A stretch of DNA of 64,000 nt from Streptomyces caniferus (GCF_009811555.1 NZ_BLIN01000002.1:992001-1056000), one strand, 5' to 3'; positions 32,437-43,589 are shown, counted from the first letter of the stretch. The notes: a model not told the origin generated them from the letters alone. A program made the numbers and translations.

Positions 32437-32649
32437 TCAGAACAGCGGCTGCTGCCCCGGGATCGGCGGCTCCTCCGGATCGAACAGCTTCTCCGCGGGC
32501 GCCATCATCGGCGCGATCCGCCGCGACCCCGGACAGGAGATCAGCTCCAGCACCGTCCGCCGCCCCGGCGGGTCATGGCGGGCAAAGCGCCCGCCGACAA
32601 CGGCGATCTCTCGGGTGCAGATGGGACAGGCGCGGCGGGGTGACGACAT
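32437..32649 (-). CDS. Small conserved hypothetical protein (70 aa)
   Basis: Seventy residues from ATG 32649. The N-terminus CPICTREIAVVGGRFARHD plus a downstream cysteine (LELISCPGSRRI) gives three cysteines and a histidine, possibly a small zinc-binding site, followed by a Pro/Glu tail (DPEEPPIPGQQPLF). The longer in-frame extension to 32742 lacks coding character. No function is known to me; it sits downstream of the mutase gene's stop region, convergent with the GntR gene. Confidence 0.6.
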   Translation of the reverse strand: MSSPRRACPICTREIAVVGGRFARHDPPGRRTVLELISCPGSRRIAPMMAPAEKLFDPEEPPIPGQQPLF

Positions 32650-32760
32650 GACTCCAGTTTGACTCAACCGCGCCCGGCCGGTCACAGGCTCCCGTGTCCG
32701 CCCGCCCGGCGCCGCCCACGGCAGGCCCGCAGGGCCGGTCACCGCCCCCGCAACTCCCCC

Positions 32761-34359
<1,599 letters not shown>

Positions 34360-34492
34360 GGCTGTACGCCTCCCGCTGGGTGACCGGCATCGGGATACGC
34401 CGTGCTCACAGCATGCCCGCAGGTTCGCCGCCGCGCAGCGCTGGGAAGAGTCACCGAGGGCCGGTCGGGCCGCCGAGATCCGGGGGTTGCGC

Positions 34493-35368
34493 ATGCAGCG
34501 GAGCAGTGGAAGACGTACGGCGCCCGCGGTGGCCGCGGTGCTGGTGGTGGCGGCGCTGGTGGTGGGCTGCCGTCCGGTGACGGTCACCGGAGCCGGTTCG
34601 CCGGACGGCAAGGACAGCCGCCACGCCCCCACGACCCCCGCTCCCCCGCCGCTCGGCCGTCACGCACCGCCCACCACGGCCCGGCACACCACCCCGCCGC
34701 GCCCCCACCGCACCGCCCACCACGCGCCACGGGTCCGACGGCCGCTCATGGCGGCCGGTGCGCGCGGTGCGCAGGTCCGCGAACTCCAGGCGCGGCTGGC
34801 CCAACTGGGTCTCTTCGACCGCTCCCCGACGGGCTACTACGCGGCCATGACCGCCGCCTCGGTCCGCGCCTTCCAGCAGCGGCAGGGCCTGCCCCGTACG
34901 GGCGCCGTGCAGCCCACGGCCTGGCGGGCGCTGCGGTCCCGCACCCGCCGGCCCGCGCACACCGAGCTCTACCCGCCCACCACGAGGCCGGTCGGCGCCC
35001 CCGATCCGCGCTGCATGACGGGCCGGGTGATCTGCATCAGCAAGCGGAGCAACACCCTCACCTGGCGGGTCGACGGCCGGATCGTCTCGGCGATGGACGT
35101 CCGCTTCGGGTCGCAGTACACCCCCACCCGCGAGGGGACCTTCACCCTCACCTTCAAGAGCCGCCACCACGTCTCGACGCTCTACCACACGGCCATGCCG
35201 TACGCGATGTTCTTCAGCGGCGGCCAGGCGGTCCACTACTCCGCGGACTTCGCGGCCCGCGGCTACCGCGGCGCCTCACACGGCTGCGTCAACGTCCGCG
35301 ACAAGACCAAGATCGCCGCACTCTTCGACACGGTGAAGAAGGGGACCAAGGTGGTCGTCTTCCATTAG
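34493..35368 (+). CDS. L,D-transpeptidase lipoprotein with peptidoglycan-binding domain
   Basis: A 291-residue cell-envelope enzyme. The N-terminal signal ends in the lipobox VVGCRP. A Pro/His-rich linker (residues about 35-80) leads to a PG_binding_1 repeat ([37 protein letters not shown]) and then a YkuD catalytic domain with SHGCVNVRD containing the nucleophile Cys. It should form 3-3 crosslinks between meso/LL-DAP stem peptides outside the membrane. ATG 34493 is chosen because the signal peptide starts there. Confidence 0.92.
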   Translation: MQRSSGRRTAPAVAAVLVVAALVVGCRPVTVTGAGSPDGKDSRHAPTTPAPPPLGRHAPPTTARHTTPPRPHRTAHHAPRVRRPLMAAGARGAQVRELQARLAQLGLFDRSPTGYYAAMTAASVRAFQQRQGLPRTGAVQPTAWRALRSRTRRPAHTELYPPTTRPVGAPDPRCMTGRVICISKRSNTLTWRVDGRIVSAMDVRFGSQYTPTREGTFTLTFKSRHHVSTLYHTAMPYAMFFSGGQAVHYSADFAARGYRGASHGCVNVRDKTKIAALFDTVKKGTKVVVFH

Positions 35369-35454
35369 CCGCACCCACGTCAAGGCCCGACCCACATCTC
35401 TGACCGAAGCGAAAGTTGAGCAACCCCACCCCGAGCAACCACATCCGCGAGAGC

Positions 35455-35508
35455 GGCGCCGGCTGAGGCACAAAGAGGGGTGGCGCCGGCTGAGGCGCAA
35501 AAGAAGGG
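35455..35508. repeat. 27-bp tandem duplication
   Basis: Two nearly identical 27-base units (35455-35481 and 35482-35508), each starting GGCGCCGGCTGAGGC, lie between convergent genes just before a terminator hairpin. Confidence 0.75.
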
Positions 35509-35546
35509 GCGCGGGCAGGGCCGGGGGAACGTGCCCCGCCCGCGCC
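35509..35546. terminator. Bidirectional terminator hairpin
   Basis: GGCGCGGGC (35509-35517) pairs with GCCCGCGCC (35538-35546), with a further GGGG/CCCC inner stem. It lies between the convergent L,D-transpeptidase and anti-sigma-like genes. The rest of the gap 35369-35643 holds no recognisable gene. Confidence 0.7.
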
Positions 35547-35643
35547 GAGTGCGCTGAGCCGTAGGTACGGGGGGAACCCCGGCTCGTCGCGCAGCCGATG
35601 ACCAGTCGGCTCACTCATTACTGCGCCACGGGTTCAAAAAACG

Positions 35644-36687
35644 TCACACCTTGCTGCCGGCGGTTCTGCTCGGCGTGGCACTTCCGGGGTCCGGGGCGGT
35701 TGCCGAGGGGCCGGGGGCCGGGGTGGACGTGCCGGAGCTCGGGGTGGCGCCGGGCGACTGGGAGGGGTGGCTTTCGTCGTCCTCGTCGCCGCCCGACCCG
35801 CCGGTGTCGCCGACGGTCCCGCCGATGAAGCCATCGTTGTCGCCGGAGCCGCCCGAGCCGCCGACGTTCTGGTAGCGCGCCAGGTAGGCACGGCAGAAGG
35901 CGTGCACCTTCTCCGGTCCGCCGGCCTTGCTCTCCAGGCGCCGCAGGGTGTCGCGGTCCATGGCACCCCGTTTGCCGGACTCGTAGTTCTGGCACAGGGC
36001 GAGCAGGAGGTTCTTCTTGCTGCCGCGGCCGGGGTCGGTCCTGCCGTCGCCGGGCTTGGTGTGGCCGCTTCCCGTGCCGCCGCTCGCGCCGGTGCCGGGG
36101 CTCGCGCCGGCGCCGCGGCTGCTGCCGGGCCTGGGGGTCCCGGAGGGAGGCGCGGTGTCCTTCCGGCCGGGGGTGGCGTCGGGGGTCTGCGCCGTGGTGC
36201 CGTCGGTCTGGGCGCCGGGCTCGCCGGTGCGGAAGGGACCGGGGGTCTCCTCGGCGGAGACGCTGGAGGCGGGTGCCGGGTCGCCGCCCCGGAAGGGGCC
36301 GGGCAGGACGCCGGTACCGGCCGCGACGGCGACGCCGCCGATGGCGCAGGCGGCGAGGGCCACGGCGAAGCCGCGCCGGAAGGGGCGGGCGATCCGGGTG
36401 CGGTCGGCGAGGTCCGCGGTGCGGGCGGTGCGCCCGGCGCCCGGGACCGTACCGCCGGCGGCACGGCGGCCGGCGCCGCCGCGGGCGGCCTGGCGGAATG
36501 CGGCGAGGGCCGCCTCTTCGCCGGGCAGCTCGACGGTTTCGGGTGCCCTGGCGGCGACCGCGGCGGCGGCCTCCAGGAGCTGTTCGAGTTCACGTGCGCC
36601 GTCACCGTGCCGGGCACTGACCGGCTCACCGCGCAGCAATTGCTCCGCGGTGTCCTTGTCGAGCCAGTTGTACCGGTCGTCGGCCAT
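35644..36687 (-). CDS. Membrane protein coupled to ECF sigma factor, possible anti-sigma
   Basis: A 347-residue single-pass protein. The N-terminal ~95 residues are cytoplasmic (DRYNWLDKDTAEQLLRGEPV; LEQLLEAAAAVAARAPETVE). One membrane helix follows (RGFAVALAACAIGGVAVAAG), then a long Thr/Pro/Gly-rich external region with one structured patch LLLALCQNYESGKRGAMDRD / VHAFCRAYLARYQN carrying two cysteines. The ATG at 36687 shares a base with the sigma-factor stop (TGATG); a GTG at 36690 is also possible. The coupling suggests it controls the sigma factor, but no canonical zinc-anti-sigma motif (HxxxCxxC) is present. Confidence 0.75.
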   Translation of the reverse strand: MADDRYNWLDKDTAEQLLRGEPVSARHGDGARELEQLLEAAAAVAARAPETVELPGEEAALAAFRQAARGGAGRRAAGGTVPGAGRTARTADLADRTRIARPFRRGFAVALAACAIGGVAVAAGTGVLPGPFRGGDPAPASSVSAEETPGPFRTGEPGAQTDGTTAQTPDATPGRKDTAPPSGTPRPGSSRGAGASPGTGASGGTGSGHTKPGDGRTDPGRGSKKNLLLALCQNYESGKRGAMDRDTLRRLESKAGGPEKVHAFCRAYLARYQNVGGSGGSGDNDGFIGGTVGDTGGSGGDEDDESHPSQSPGATPSSGTSTPAPGPSATAPDPGSATPSRTAGSKV

Positions 36688-37478
36688 CACATGTCCTTCT
36701 GCGTTCGTGCGGCCGTTTCCGTCACACCTGGTACGTACGATTCCGCCACGCCGTCGCGGCGTCTTCTGCCCTGTACGGGCACTCCGTTCACCGTTCCGCC
36801 ACCTCCGGGCGGGCCCTGTACGGGCCGGCCGGAGGGAGCTCCTCCACCGTGTCCGGCGCCGTCGTCGCCGCCGTCCCGGCTGCTGTCCTGGTATCCGTCC
36901 CGGCTGCCGTCCAGCTCGTCGCCGAGCAGCTCGGCGAGCCGCCGCAGTCCGCGGTGCGCGGCGGTGCGCACCGCCCCGGGCCGCTTGCCGAGCACCTGCG
37001 CGGCGTTCTTGGCATCGAGCCCGACCACCACCCGGAGCACCACGGCCTCGGCCTGGTCCTGCGGCAGCCGGGCTATCAGCCGCATGGTGCGCCCGGTGCC
37101 CAGGGCTTCGAGCGCCTCGCCCGCGGTGTCGGAGGCGCCGGGGGTGTCGGCGAGCTCGCTCTCGTCGCCGCCGATCGCCGGGCGCCGGCCGCGCATCCTG
37201 ATGTGGTCCAGGGCGCGGTTGCGGGCGATGCGGGCCGCCCAGCCGCGGAAGCGGTCGGCGTCGCCGCTGAAGCGGGCGAGGTCGCGGGTGATCTGCAGCC
37301 AGGCCTCGGACGTGACGTCCTCCACGTCCGGTTCGCTCACCAAGGTCCGTACATATCCCAATAGCCGGGGGTGTACGGCGCGGTAGACGGTGCGGAACGC
37401 CGCCTCGTCACCGTCCTGTGCCGCTTGCACGGCCACCGTCAGCCGACGGTCGTCCGGCTGAATGTCGTCCCCTCGCAC
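36687..37478 (-). CDS. ECF RNA polymerase sigma factor
   Basis: A 263-residue sigma-70 family protein. Region 2 is DGDEAAFRTVYRAVHPRLLG with TSEAWLQITRDLARFSGDAD and FRGWAARIARNRALDHIRMR. Region 4 is ARLPQDQAEAVVLRVVVGLD with NAAQVLGKRPGAVRTAAHRG (HTH). A Gly/Asp/Arg-rich tail of about 75 residues follows region 4 and is unusual in length. The GTG at 37478 is selected because AGGA lies 7 bases before it. The gene is translationally coupled to the downstream membrane protein. Confidence 0.88.
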   Translation of the reverse strand: MRGDDIQPDDRRLTVAVQAAQDGDEAAFRTVYRAVHPRLLGYVRTLVSEPDVEDVTSEAWLQITRDLARFSGDADRFRGWAARIARNRALDHIRMRGRRPAIGGDESELADTPGASDTAGEALEALGTGRTMRLIARLPQDQAEAVVLRVVVGLDAKNAAQVLGKRPGAVRTAAHRGLRRLAELLGDELDGSRDGYQDSSRDGGDDGAGHGGGAPSGRPVQGPPGGGGTVNGVPVQGRRRRDGVAESYVPGVTETAARTQKDM

Positions 37479-37902
37479 GGGTCCATCCTGTCGCACGCGG
37501 AATGTCCGCCGCCCGGTCCTTGCTGCATTACTGCTTCGCTCGACCGTGCCACCGGCCTTGCTTCCCCGTTCCCGGCGTCTTTCGAGCGGGCAGTGCCCGT
37601 ACGGCACCGGAACCGGGTCGGCTACCGCGCGCGGCCCGCCGCGGCAGGCCGAAAACCGCCGGTAACCCGGATCTTCCCGCAGACCGTATCCCGTGTGGGC
37701 CCACGATCCGAACCCGGGAGGGCGGCGCCACCCGCTGGTGCGGAGCCTTCGGAAGGGGAGCGCCGAGCGGCCGGCGCTTGGGAGAAGTGGGCGCACGGAT
37801 CCATCTGGAACTCCCGGGGAGGACGGCATTTCCCGGCCGCGGCCGGCGGCCCGAACACTGCGCCGACCGGCGCGGATCCGCACGTTACGGGCCTGTTCGG
37901 GC

Positions 37903-37918
37903 CCTCGTCCAGACCACT
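37903..37918. promoter_or_regulatory. DasR-type (dre) site candidate
   Basis: CCTCGTCCAGACCACT matches 13 of 16 bases of the DasR consensus ACTGGTCTAGACCACT. It lies 170 bases past the end of the GH20 hexosaminidase gene and 425 bases upstream of the sigma factor, not directly in front of the hexosaminidase, so its role is uncertain. Confidence 0.35.
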
Positions 37919-38007
37919 AGCCGTACGCCTGCCCGTACCCCGTGTGACGCTTTCGCGCCGTCTGGCGCTGTACCGGATAGAGGGCCGTCACACGCCCTCC
38001 GCGAACG

Positions 38008-38049
38008 ACGGCCGGGGCCTCTCCTGTGGGGGGTGGCGGCCCCGGCCGT
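38008..38049 (-). terminator. Hexosaminidase terminator
   Basis: ACGGCCGGGGCC (38008-38019) pairs perfectly with 38038-38049 (12 bp, 18-base loop), 39 bases after the hexosaminidase stop on the minus strand. Confidence 0.7.
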
Positions 38050-38087
38050 CCTCGTTCTCTCACTCGTTTCTTACCGGGCCCTCGCCC

Positions 38088-39800
38088 TCACACCCGGTTG
38101 GCCAGCGCCTTGAAGTCCGTCCAGGACAGCGCGGGCGTCCGCGGGTCCCAGGTCTTCTGCGCCAGTGCCGCCAGCGGCAGCCGGATTCCGGCCGCCACCT
38201 GCTGGACCGTCTGCGCCTGCGCCCGGTCGCACCAGATCGCGAAGCGCGCCCCGGGGATGCGGTCCGGGCCCGTCATGTTCGCGGGCACCGCCACCGGCCG
38301 GGTGCCGCGGATAACCCGCGGGGTCCAGCTCTGGTAGATCCGCTGACCGGTCGGATAGACGAACTGGTTGGGCTCGCCGAGCACGTAGTAGAGGTACTCG
38401 TCGTTGAAGTTCATGACGTTGCGGCCCTCGCGCAGGAATTCCGCGGGGTCCCGCTTGCCGGCCTCCTTGCCGGTCCAGTAGTCGACCATCCGGTTCTTGT
38501 CCGCGCTCACGACCCCGCCGGTGAAGAACCCGTCGTTCCAGGCCTCCACCCGGTTCTTGCCCTTGGCCTCCACCGTCTTCTGCCGGTCGTTGAGCCAGCC
38601 GGTCGTCAGGTCCTCGATGGTGCCGCGGGACCCGTACTTCTTCTGGGCGGCCCGGGCGAGCTGCGGGTACTTGGTGGCGGGGGAGGACGACATCAGCGCC
38701 TGGTACTCGTCGCCGCCCAGGTGCCAGTACGCCGGGGCGCCCTTGGGGTTGGTGAACAGCTCGCTCATTTCCTTCAGCAGCGAGTCGATCAGTGGGGCGG
38801 ACTTGGGGTTGGAGATGTCGATCGCCCCGGGGATCACCCGGCCCTGGACGTTGCGCAACTGCAGGGCGGGATAGTGGTCCAGCACGGCGCCCAGGTGGCC
38901 CGGCGAGTCCAGCTCCGGGACGACGGAGATGTGCAGGGTGCGCGCGAGCGCGATGATCTGGCGGATCTGGGCCTTGCTGAGGTGGTCGGGGGAGACGATC
39001 TCGGGGTGGGTGTCGCTCTGGATGCGGAAGCCCTGGTCGTCGGAGAAGTGCAGCTGGAACTGGTTGAGCTTGAGGTCGGCGATCTCCCTCAGCCGGGCCT
39101 CGATCCAGTTCTGGCTGAACGGCTTGCGGGCGTTGTCCAGCGACATTCCGCGCTGCGGGCGGTCGGGCCGGTCGTCGATGGTGCCCTCGGGGAGTCCGCC
39201 GGCGGCGCGTACGGCCTGCTTGACGGTGCGGGTGCCGTAGAAGATTCCGGCGTCGGTGGGGGCCGTGAGGGTGAGCTTGGTGCCGGCGGCCTTGAGGGTG
39301 TAGGCCTGATCGGCGGAGCTCTCCACGGGGACGTTGTTGTCGCTGTTCTTGCCCGTCAGCTTCACCTCGATATCGCCGGGCCGTACGGGCTGGTCGCTGT
39401 AGACGATGCCCAGGCCGAGGTCGTTGGCCATCCGCTGGGCCTCGTCGGCGACATTGCTCTTCTCGCCGGCCGGCACCACCACCCGGGCCCCCTTGGAGGG
39501 GCGCCAGCCGCGCCCGTCGGCCCGGTGGAACTCGCTGACGGCGGGGATGACCTGCGGTGTTCCGGTCACCGGCGCCCAGCTGGGGGTGGCGGCGGACGAG
39601 GGGTTCATCTTGGCGCTGGTGCTTCCGGGCGGCTCGGTGTCGGCGGTGCCGGAGCAGGCGGCGAGCAGCAGGGCACCGGCGAGCGCCGCGGCCGGAAGGG
39701 CGGACCGGGCCGCCGGGCCCGTGCGCGTTCCCGGCGTCGCCAGGGGGCGCGGGGAGGCCGAGGGCCGCGGGGCGCGCGGCGGCCGCATCGGATTCGACAT
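38088..39800 (-). CDS. Beta-N-acetylhexosaminidase lipoprotein, GH20
   Basis: Secreted exo-acting hydrolase releasing terminal GlcNAc/GalNAc from chitooligosaccharides or wall fragments. ATG 39800; a lipoprotein signal ends in LLLAACSGT. A GH20b N-domain (about 60-190) precedes the (beta/alpha)8 catalytic domain. Landmarks are RGMSLDNARKPFSQNWIEAR, QFQLHFSDDQGFRIQSD, VVPELDSPGHLGAVLDHYP, the catalytic pair YWHLGGDEYQALM (Asp-Glu) and VEAWNDGFF. The protein is 570 residues. It degrades substrates that induce the DasR regulon in Streptomyces, and a DasR-like site lies beyond its 3' end. Confidence 0.93.
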   Translation of the reverse strand: MSNPMRPPRAPRPSASPRPLATPGTRTGPAARSALPAAALAGALLLAACSGTADTEPPGSTSAKMNPSSAATPSWAPVTGTPQVIPAVSEFHRADGRGWRPSKGARVVVPAGEKSNVADEAQRMANDLGLGIVYSDQPVRPGDIEVKLTGKNSDNNVPVESSADQAYTLKAAGTKLTLTAPTDAGIFYGTRTVKQAVRAAGGLPEGTIDDRPDRPQRGMSLDNARKPFSQNWIEARLREIADLKLNQFQLHFSDDQGFRIQSDTHPEIVSPDHLSKAQIRQIIALARTLHISVVPELDSPGHLGAVLDHYPALQLRNVQGRVIPGAIDISNPKSAPLIDSLLKEMSELFTNPKGAPAYWHLGGDEYQALMSSSPATKYPQLARAAQKKYGSRGTIEDLTTGWLNDRQKTVEAKGKNRVEAWNDGFFTGGVVSADKNRMVDYWTGKEAGKRDPAEFLREGRNVMNFNDEYLYYVLGEPNQFVYPTGQRIYQSWTPRVIRGTRPVAVPANMTGPDRIPGARFAIWCDRAQAQTVQQVAAGIRLPLAALAQKTWDPRTPALSWTDFKALANRV

Positions 39801-40181
39801 CGTGCAATCCTCACTTTTCGGGGCGAAGGCATTGCCAGGTGTGCGGAGCCGGTCGTCCACCGAACGCACGAAAGCTCTCTCATCCGGGTGAAATTCGCGC
39901 ATCCTTCGGACACTGAACGACAAGCCTCGTTAGCGTGGCGGTTCCAGTCGTCACCCCCTTCACAGGGCCTCTCCGGAACCACCGGATACCACCGGGGTGG
40001 CGCGTCACACGCACCACCGTCACACCCGCCGCCGGTTCCTGCGAGTCCCGGCTTCGGTCCGCTCCCCCAGCTTCCTGCAGTCACCCGTCCCGCACCCGTC
40101 GAACCGATCCATTCGCATCCGTCCGAGGAGCCCACGCTGTCCGGTGACACCCCGGCCGCCCGGCCGACGACGCTGCGTCCT

Positions 40182-40730
40182 GTGCAGCCCCCGTGGTGCG
40201 GCATATCGTCACGGGCCGCCGGCTCCGGCCTGCCCCGCCCCCGCCGTGAGGACATCGGGCTGCTCCGCTTCAACGCCCTCACCCGGAACGACACCCTGGC
40301 GGCGCTCCTGAGCTGCTGCGGCAGCCGCCGCTGGGCCGAGCGGGTGGCCGCGCACCGCCCGTACCCGGACCCGGAGTCCCTGCTCGCCGCCTCCGACGAG
40401 GCCTGTTACGACCTGACCGCGGCCGAGCTGGACGAGGCGCTCGCCGAGGAGTCCCTCTCCCCGCAGCCGCTGGTCGGCGCCCGCGGGCCCGGCACCCTCG
40501 CCGCCCACACCGCGCTGCGCGCCGCCCACGCCGAGTACGAGCGGCGCTTCCGTCATGTCTTCGTCATCTGCCTGGACGGCTATCGCGACGACGAACTGCT
40601 CGACCAGGTGCTGTCCGCCCTCCGCACCCGGCTGGGCAACGAGCCGGACGAGGAGCGGGCGGTCGCCGCGGACGAGCTGCGCCGGCTGGCCCGCGGGCGG
40701 CTGCGGCGGCTGGTGGCCGCCGCACCGTAG
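40182..40730 (+). CDS. OHCU decarboxylase (ureide pathway)
   Basis: 2-oxo-4-hydroxy-4-carboxy-5-ureidoimidazoline decarboxylase, the third step of urate to (S)-allantoin. The all-helical domain begins at LLRFNALTRNDTLAALLSCC, with RVAAHRPYPDPESLL holding the catalytic His. Then come SLSPQPLVGARG, ALRAAHAEYERRFRHVFVI and the final LRTRLGNEPDEERAVAADEL. The start is uncertain: GTG 40182 is used, but GAGGAG stands 6 bases before an in-frame CTG at 40137. No urate hydroxylase or HIU hydrolase gene is next to it in this window. Confidence 0.85.
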   Translation: MQPPWCGISSRAAGSGLPRPRREDIGLLRFNALTRNDTLAALLSCCGSRRWAERVAAHRPYPDPESLLAASDEACYDLTAAELDEALAEESLSPQPLVGARGPGTLAAHTALRAAHAEYERRFRHVFVICLDGYRDDELLDQVLSALRTRLGNEPDEERAVAADELRRLARGRLRRLVAAAP

Positions 40731-40770
40731 GGCTATGCCGCCCCTGTCCAGGAACGTCCCGGTTATCGCC

Positions 40771-40856
40771 GGTGTGATAGCCCGTTGGGTGCCTGTTTGA
40801 TCACACCTAAGGACCCCCGCGCGAGGAACCGACAGCTCGTCGATACGATGACGAGC
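40771..40856 (+). promoter_or_regulatory. Inverted repeats upstream of sdhCDAB
   Basis: GGTGTGAT (40771-40778) and ATCACACC (40800-40807) are a perfect inverted pair 21 bp apart; GCTCGTC/GACGAGC (40835-40841 and 40850-40856) form a second hairpin. Both lie in the gap between the OHCU gene and sdhC. They could be the OHCU terminator, an sdh operator or leader structures; this cannot be decided here. Confidence 0.4.
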
Positions 40857-40938
40857 GGCCGGTGGACCGTACCCGGCCGGGCCCGACCGACAGAGAAGCC
40901 GGCTGGCGCCCCAATCCCCGCTCCCGGAGGGTATTTCC

Positions 40939-41319
40939 GTGCCGGCTGGAACGCTGTACCGCGGCCGGGAAGGCATGTGGTCCTGGGTGGCTCATCGAGT
41001 CACCGGCGTCCTCATCTTCTTCTTCCTGTTCGTACACGTCCTCGACACCGCTCTCGTACGCGTCTCCCCCGAGGCGTACGACAACGTCGTTGCGACATAC
41101 AAGACGCCGATCGTCAACGTGATGGAGTACGGCCTGGTGGCCGCCATCCTCTTCCACGCGCTCAACGGCCTGCGCGTCATCGCCGTGGACTTCTGGTCGA
41201 AGGGCCCGAAGTACCAGAAGCAGATGCTGTGGACCGTTGTCGGCGTCTGGGTCGTGCTGATGGCCGGTGCCTTCTACCCCGTGCTGCAGCACACCCTGCG
41301 CACGCTGTTCGGGAGCTGA
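40939..41319 (+). CDS. sdhC: Succinate dehydrogenase cytochrome b556 subunit
   Basis: A 126-residue membrane anchor of complex II with three helices. RGREGMWSWVAHRVTGVLIF is the conserved quinone-site helix entry (S-x-x-H-R-x-T-G); HVLD and the later HALNGLRVIAVDF supply candidate heme-ligand histidines. The GTG at 40939 has GGAGGG upstream. It heads sdhCDAB and is followed after 6 bases by sdhD. Confidence 0.95.
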   Translation: MPAGTLYRGREGMWSWVAHRVTGVLIFFFLFVHVLDTALVRVSPEAYDNVVATYKTPIVNVMEYGLVAAILFHALNGLRVIAVDFWSKGPKYQKQMLWTVVGVWVVLMAGAFYPVLQHTLRTLFGS

Positions 41320-41325
41320 CGCGAG

Positions 41326-41814
41326 ATGTCTGCTGAAACCACCTCCGCAGGTACCACCGCGGCGGGCGCGTCCGACGGCGTCTCGCTCTATGACGTGGAC
41401 CACCCGGCTCCGGTCATCGAGGCGCCGCGCAAGCGCACGAAGAAGACCGGGCGTGCGTCCCGGGGCAACTTCGAGCTGCAGGCCTGGCTGTTCATGCGGC
41501 TGTCCGGCATCGTGCTGGTCGTCCTGGTCCTGGGCCACCTGCTGATCCAGCTGGTGCTGGACGGCGGCGTCTCCAAGATCGGCTTCGCGTTCGTGGCCGG
41601 CCGCTGGGCCTCGCCGTTCTGGCAGGTCTGGGACCTGCTGATGCTGTGGCTGGCCATGCTGCACGGCGCCAACGGCCTGCGTACGGTCATCAACGACTAC
41701 GCGCAGCGGGACAACACCCGCTTCTGGCTGAAGATGCTGCTGTACACCGCGACGGTCTTCACCGTCCTTCTGGGCACGCTGGTGATCTTCACCTTCGACC
41801 CGAACATCTCCTGA
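41326..41814 (+). CDS. sdhD: Succinate dehydrogenase hydrophobic membrane anchor
   Basis: A 162-residue second anchor subunit. A 55-residue hydrophilic N-terminus with a basic patch ([14 protein letters not shown]) precedes three membrane helices. [20 protein letters not shown] and [20 protein letters not shown] carry the quinone and heme residues. It partners SdhC in anchoring SdhAB and reducing menaquinone. ATG 41326; the stop is 20 bases before sdhA. Confidence 0.95.
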   Translation: MSAETTSAGTTAAGASDGVSLYDVDHPAPVIEAPRKRTKKTGRASRGNFELQAWLFMRLSGIVLVVLVLGHLLIQLVLDGGVSKIGFAFVAGRWASPFWQVWDLLMLWLAMLHGANGLRTVINDYAQRDNTRFWLKMLLYTATVFTVLLGTLVIFTFDPNIS

Positions 41815-41834
41815 AGCCGGGGCTGACTGGAACC

Positions 41835-43589
41835 ATGAAGATCCACAAGTACGACACCGTCATCGTCGGCGCCGGTGGCGCGGGCATGCGTGCGGCCATC
41901 GAGTCGACCAAGCGCAGCCGCACCGCGGTCCTGACGAAGCTCTACCCGACCCGCTCCCACACCGGCGCCGCCCAGGGCGGCATGGCCGCCGCCCTCGCGA
42001 ACGTCGAGGAGGACAACTGGGAGTGGCACACCTTCGACACGATCAAGGGTGGCGACTACCTGGTCGACCAGGACGCCGCCGAGATCCTCGCGAAGGAGGC
42101 CATCGACTCGGTCCTCGACCTCGAGAAGATGGGCCTGCCGTTCAACCGCACGCCGGACGGCACGATCGACCAGCGCCGGTTCGGCGGTCACTCCCGTAAC
42201 CACGGTGAGGCCCCGGTCCGCCGGTCCTGCTACGCCTCGGACCGTACCGGCCACATGATCCTCCAGACGCTGTACCAGAACTGCGTCAAGGAGGGCGTGG
42301 AGTTCTTCAACGAGTTCTACGTGCTCGACCTGCTGCTCCAGGACGTCGACGGCGTCAAGAAGTCCGCGGGCGTCGTGGCGTACGAGCTGGCCACCGGCGA
42401 GATCCACGTCTTCCAGGCGAAGTCGATCATCTTCGCGTCCGGCGGCACCGGCAAGTTCTTCAAGGTGACCTCCAACGCGCACACCCTGACCGGTGACGGC
42501 CAGGCCGCGGCCTACCGCCGCGGGCTGCCGCTGGAGGACATGGAGTTCTTCCAGTTCCACCCGACGGGCATCTGGCGCATGGGCATCCTGCTGACGGAGG
42601 GCGCCCGTGGTGAGGGCGGCATCCTCCGCAACAAGGACGGCGAGCGCTTCATGGAGAAGTACGCGCCCGTCATGAAGGACCTCGCCTCGCGTGACGTCGT
42701 CTCGCGCTCCATCTACACGGAGATCCGCGAGGGCCGCGGCTGCGGTCCCGACGGCGACCACGTCTACCTGGACCTGACCCACCTGCCCCCGGAGCAGCTG
42801 GACGCCAAGCTCCCGGACATCACCGAGTTCGCGCGGACCTACCTCGGCATCGAGCCCTACACGGACCCGATCCCGATCCAGCCGACCGCGCACTACGCCA
42901 TGGGCGGCATCCCGACCAACGTCGAGGGTGAGGTCCTTTCGGACAACACCACCGTCGTGCCGGGCCTGTACGCGGCCGGCGAGGTGGCCTGTGTCTCCGT
43001 GCACGGCGCCAACCGCCTGGGCACCAACTCGCTGCTGGACATCAACGTCTTCGGGCGCCGGGCCGGCATCGCGGCGGCGGAGTACTCGGCCACGGCCGAC
43101 TTCGTCGAGCTGCCCGAGGACCCGGCGCGGCAGGTCATCGACCAGGTCGAGCGGCTGCGCGACTCCAAGGGCACCGAGCGGGTCACCGAGATCCGCAAGG
43201 AGCTGCAGGAGTGCATGGACGCCAATGTGATGGTGTTCCGCACCGAGCAGACGATCAAGACCGCGGTCGAGAAGATCGGCGAGCTGCGCGAGCGCTACCT
43301 GAACGTGTCCGTCCAGGACAAGGGCAAGCGGTTCAACACCGACCTGCTGGAGGCCATCGAGCTGGGCAACCTGCTCGACCTGGCCGAGGTCATGGCGGTC
43401 TCCGCGCTGGCCCGCAAGGAGTCCCGCGGCGGTCACTACCGCGAGGACTACCCCAACCGCGACGACGTCAACTTCATGCGGCACACCATGGCGTACCGCG
43501 AGGTGGGCGCAGACGGCGCAGAGTCGATCCGCCTCGACTACAAGCCGGTCGTGCAGACCCGCTACCAGCCGATGGAGCGTAAGTACTGA
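41835..43589 (+). CDS. sdhA: Succinate dehydrogenase flavoprotein subunit
   Basis: A 584-residue FAD subunit oxidising succinate to fumarate. N-terminal dinucleotide fold [18 protein letters not shown]; covalent-FAD region [16 protein letters not shown]; capping domain with [19 protein letters not shown]; active-site ARG in [31 protein letters not shown] and [20 protein letters not shown] close the FAD domain. The C-terminal helical domain ends [11 protein letters not shown]. The stop shares a base with the sdhB ATG (TGATG). Confidence 0.98.
   Translation: MKIHKYDTVIVGAGGAGMRAAIESTKRSRTAVLTKLYPTRSHTGAAQGGMAAALANVEEDNWEWHTFDTIKGGDYLVDQDAAEILAKEAIDSVLDLEKMGLPFNRTPDGTIDQRRFGGHSRNHGEAPVRRSCYASDRTGHMILQTLYQNCVKEGVEFFNEFYVLDLLLQDVDGVKKSAGVVAYELATGEIHVFQAKSIIFASGGTGKFFKVTSNAHTLTGDGQAAAYRRGLPLEDMEFFQFHPTGIWRMGILLTEGARGEGGILRNKDGERFMEKYAPVMKDLASRDVVSRSIYTEIREGRGCGPDGDHVYLDLTHLPPEQLDAKLPDITEFARTYLGIEPYTDPIPIQPTAHYAMGGIPTNVEGEVLSDNTTVVPGLYAAGEVACVSVHGANRLGTNSLLDINVFGRRAGIAAAEYSATADFVELPEDPARQVIDQVERLRDSKGTERVTEIRKELQECMDANVMVFRTEQTIKTAVEKIGELRERYLNVSVQDKGKRFNTDLLEAIELGNLLDLAEVMAVSALARKESRGGHYREDYPNRDDVNFMRHTMAYREVGADGAESIRLDYKPVVQTRYQPMERKY

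Larger units (their letters stand above)
37479..38087. other. Intergenic region with sigma-factor promoter, DasR-like site and terminator
   Basis: This 609-base gap between the sigma factor start and the hexosaminidase stop holds no convincing gene. ORFs in it are Arg/Pro-rich shadows. It contains a DasR-like palindrome (37903-37918) and the terminator 38008-38049. The promoter of the sigma operon should lie at its left end, but no clear -35/-10 pair was picked. Confidence 0.4.

Noticed and set aside
32437..32742. Longer 101-residue version of the small cysteine protein
   Set aside because: The first 31 residues overlap a Pro/Arg-rich non-coding stretch; ATG 32649 starts directly before the conserved CPIC segment.
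37371..40730. A 1119-codon plus-strand open frame spanning the sigma, hexosaminidase and OHCU region
   Set aside because: Only its last ~180 codons (OHCU decarboxylase) have protein-like composition; the rest is antisense to the hexosaminidase and sigma factor and rich in Gly/Arg/Val runs.
41697..43484. Long antisense frame opposite sdhA
   Set aside because: It is a high-GC mirror of a certain gene; no ribosome site, domain or motif is visible.
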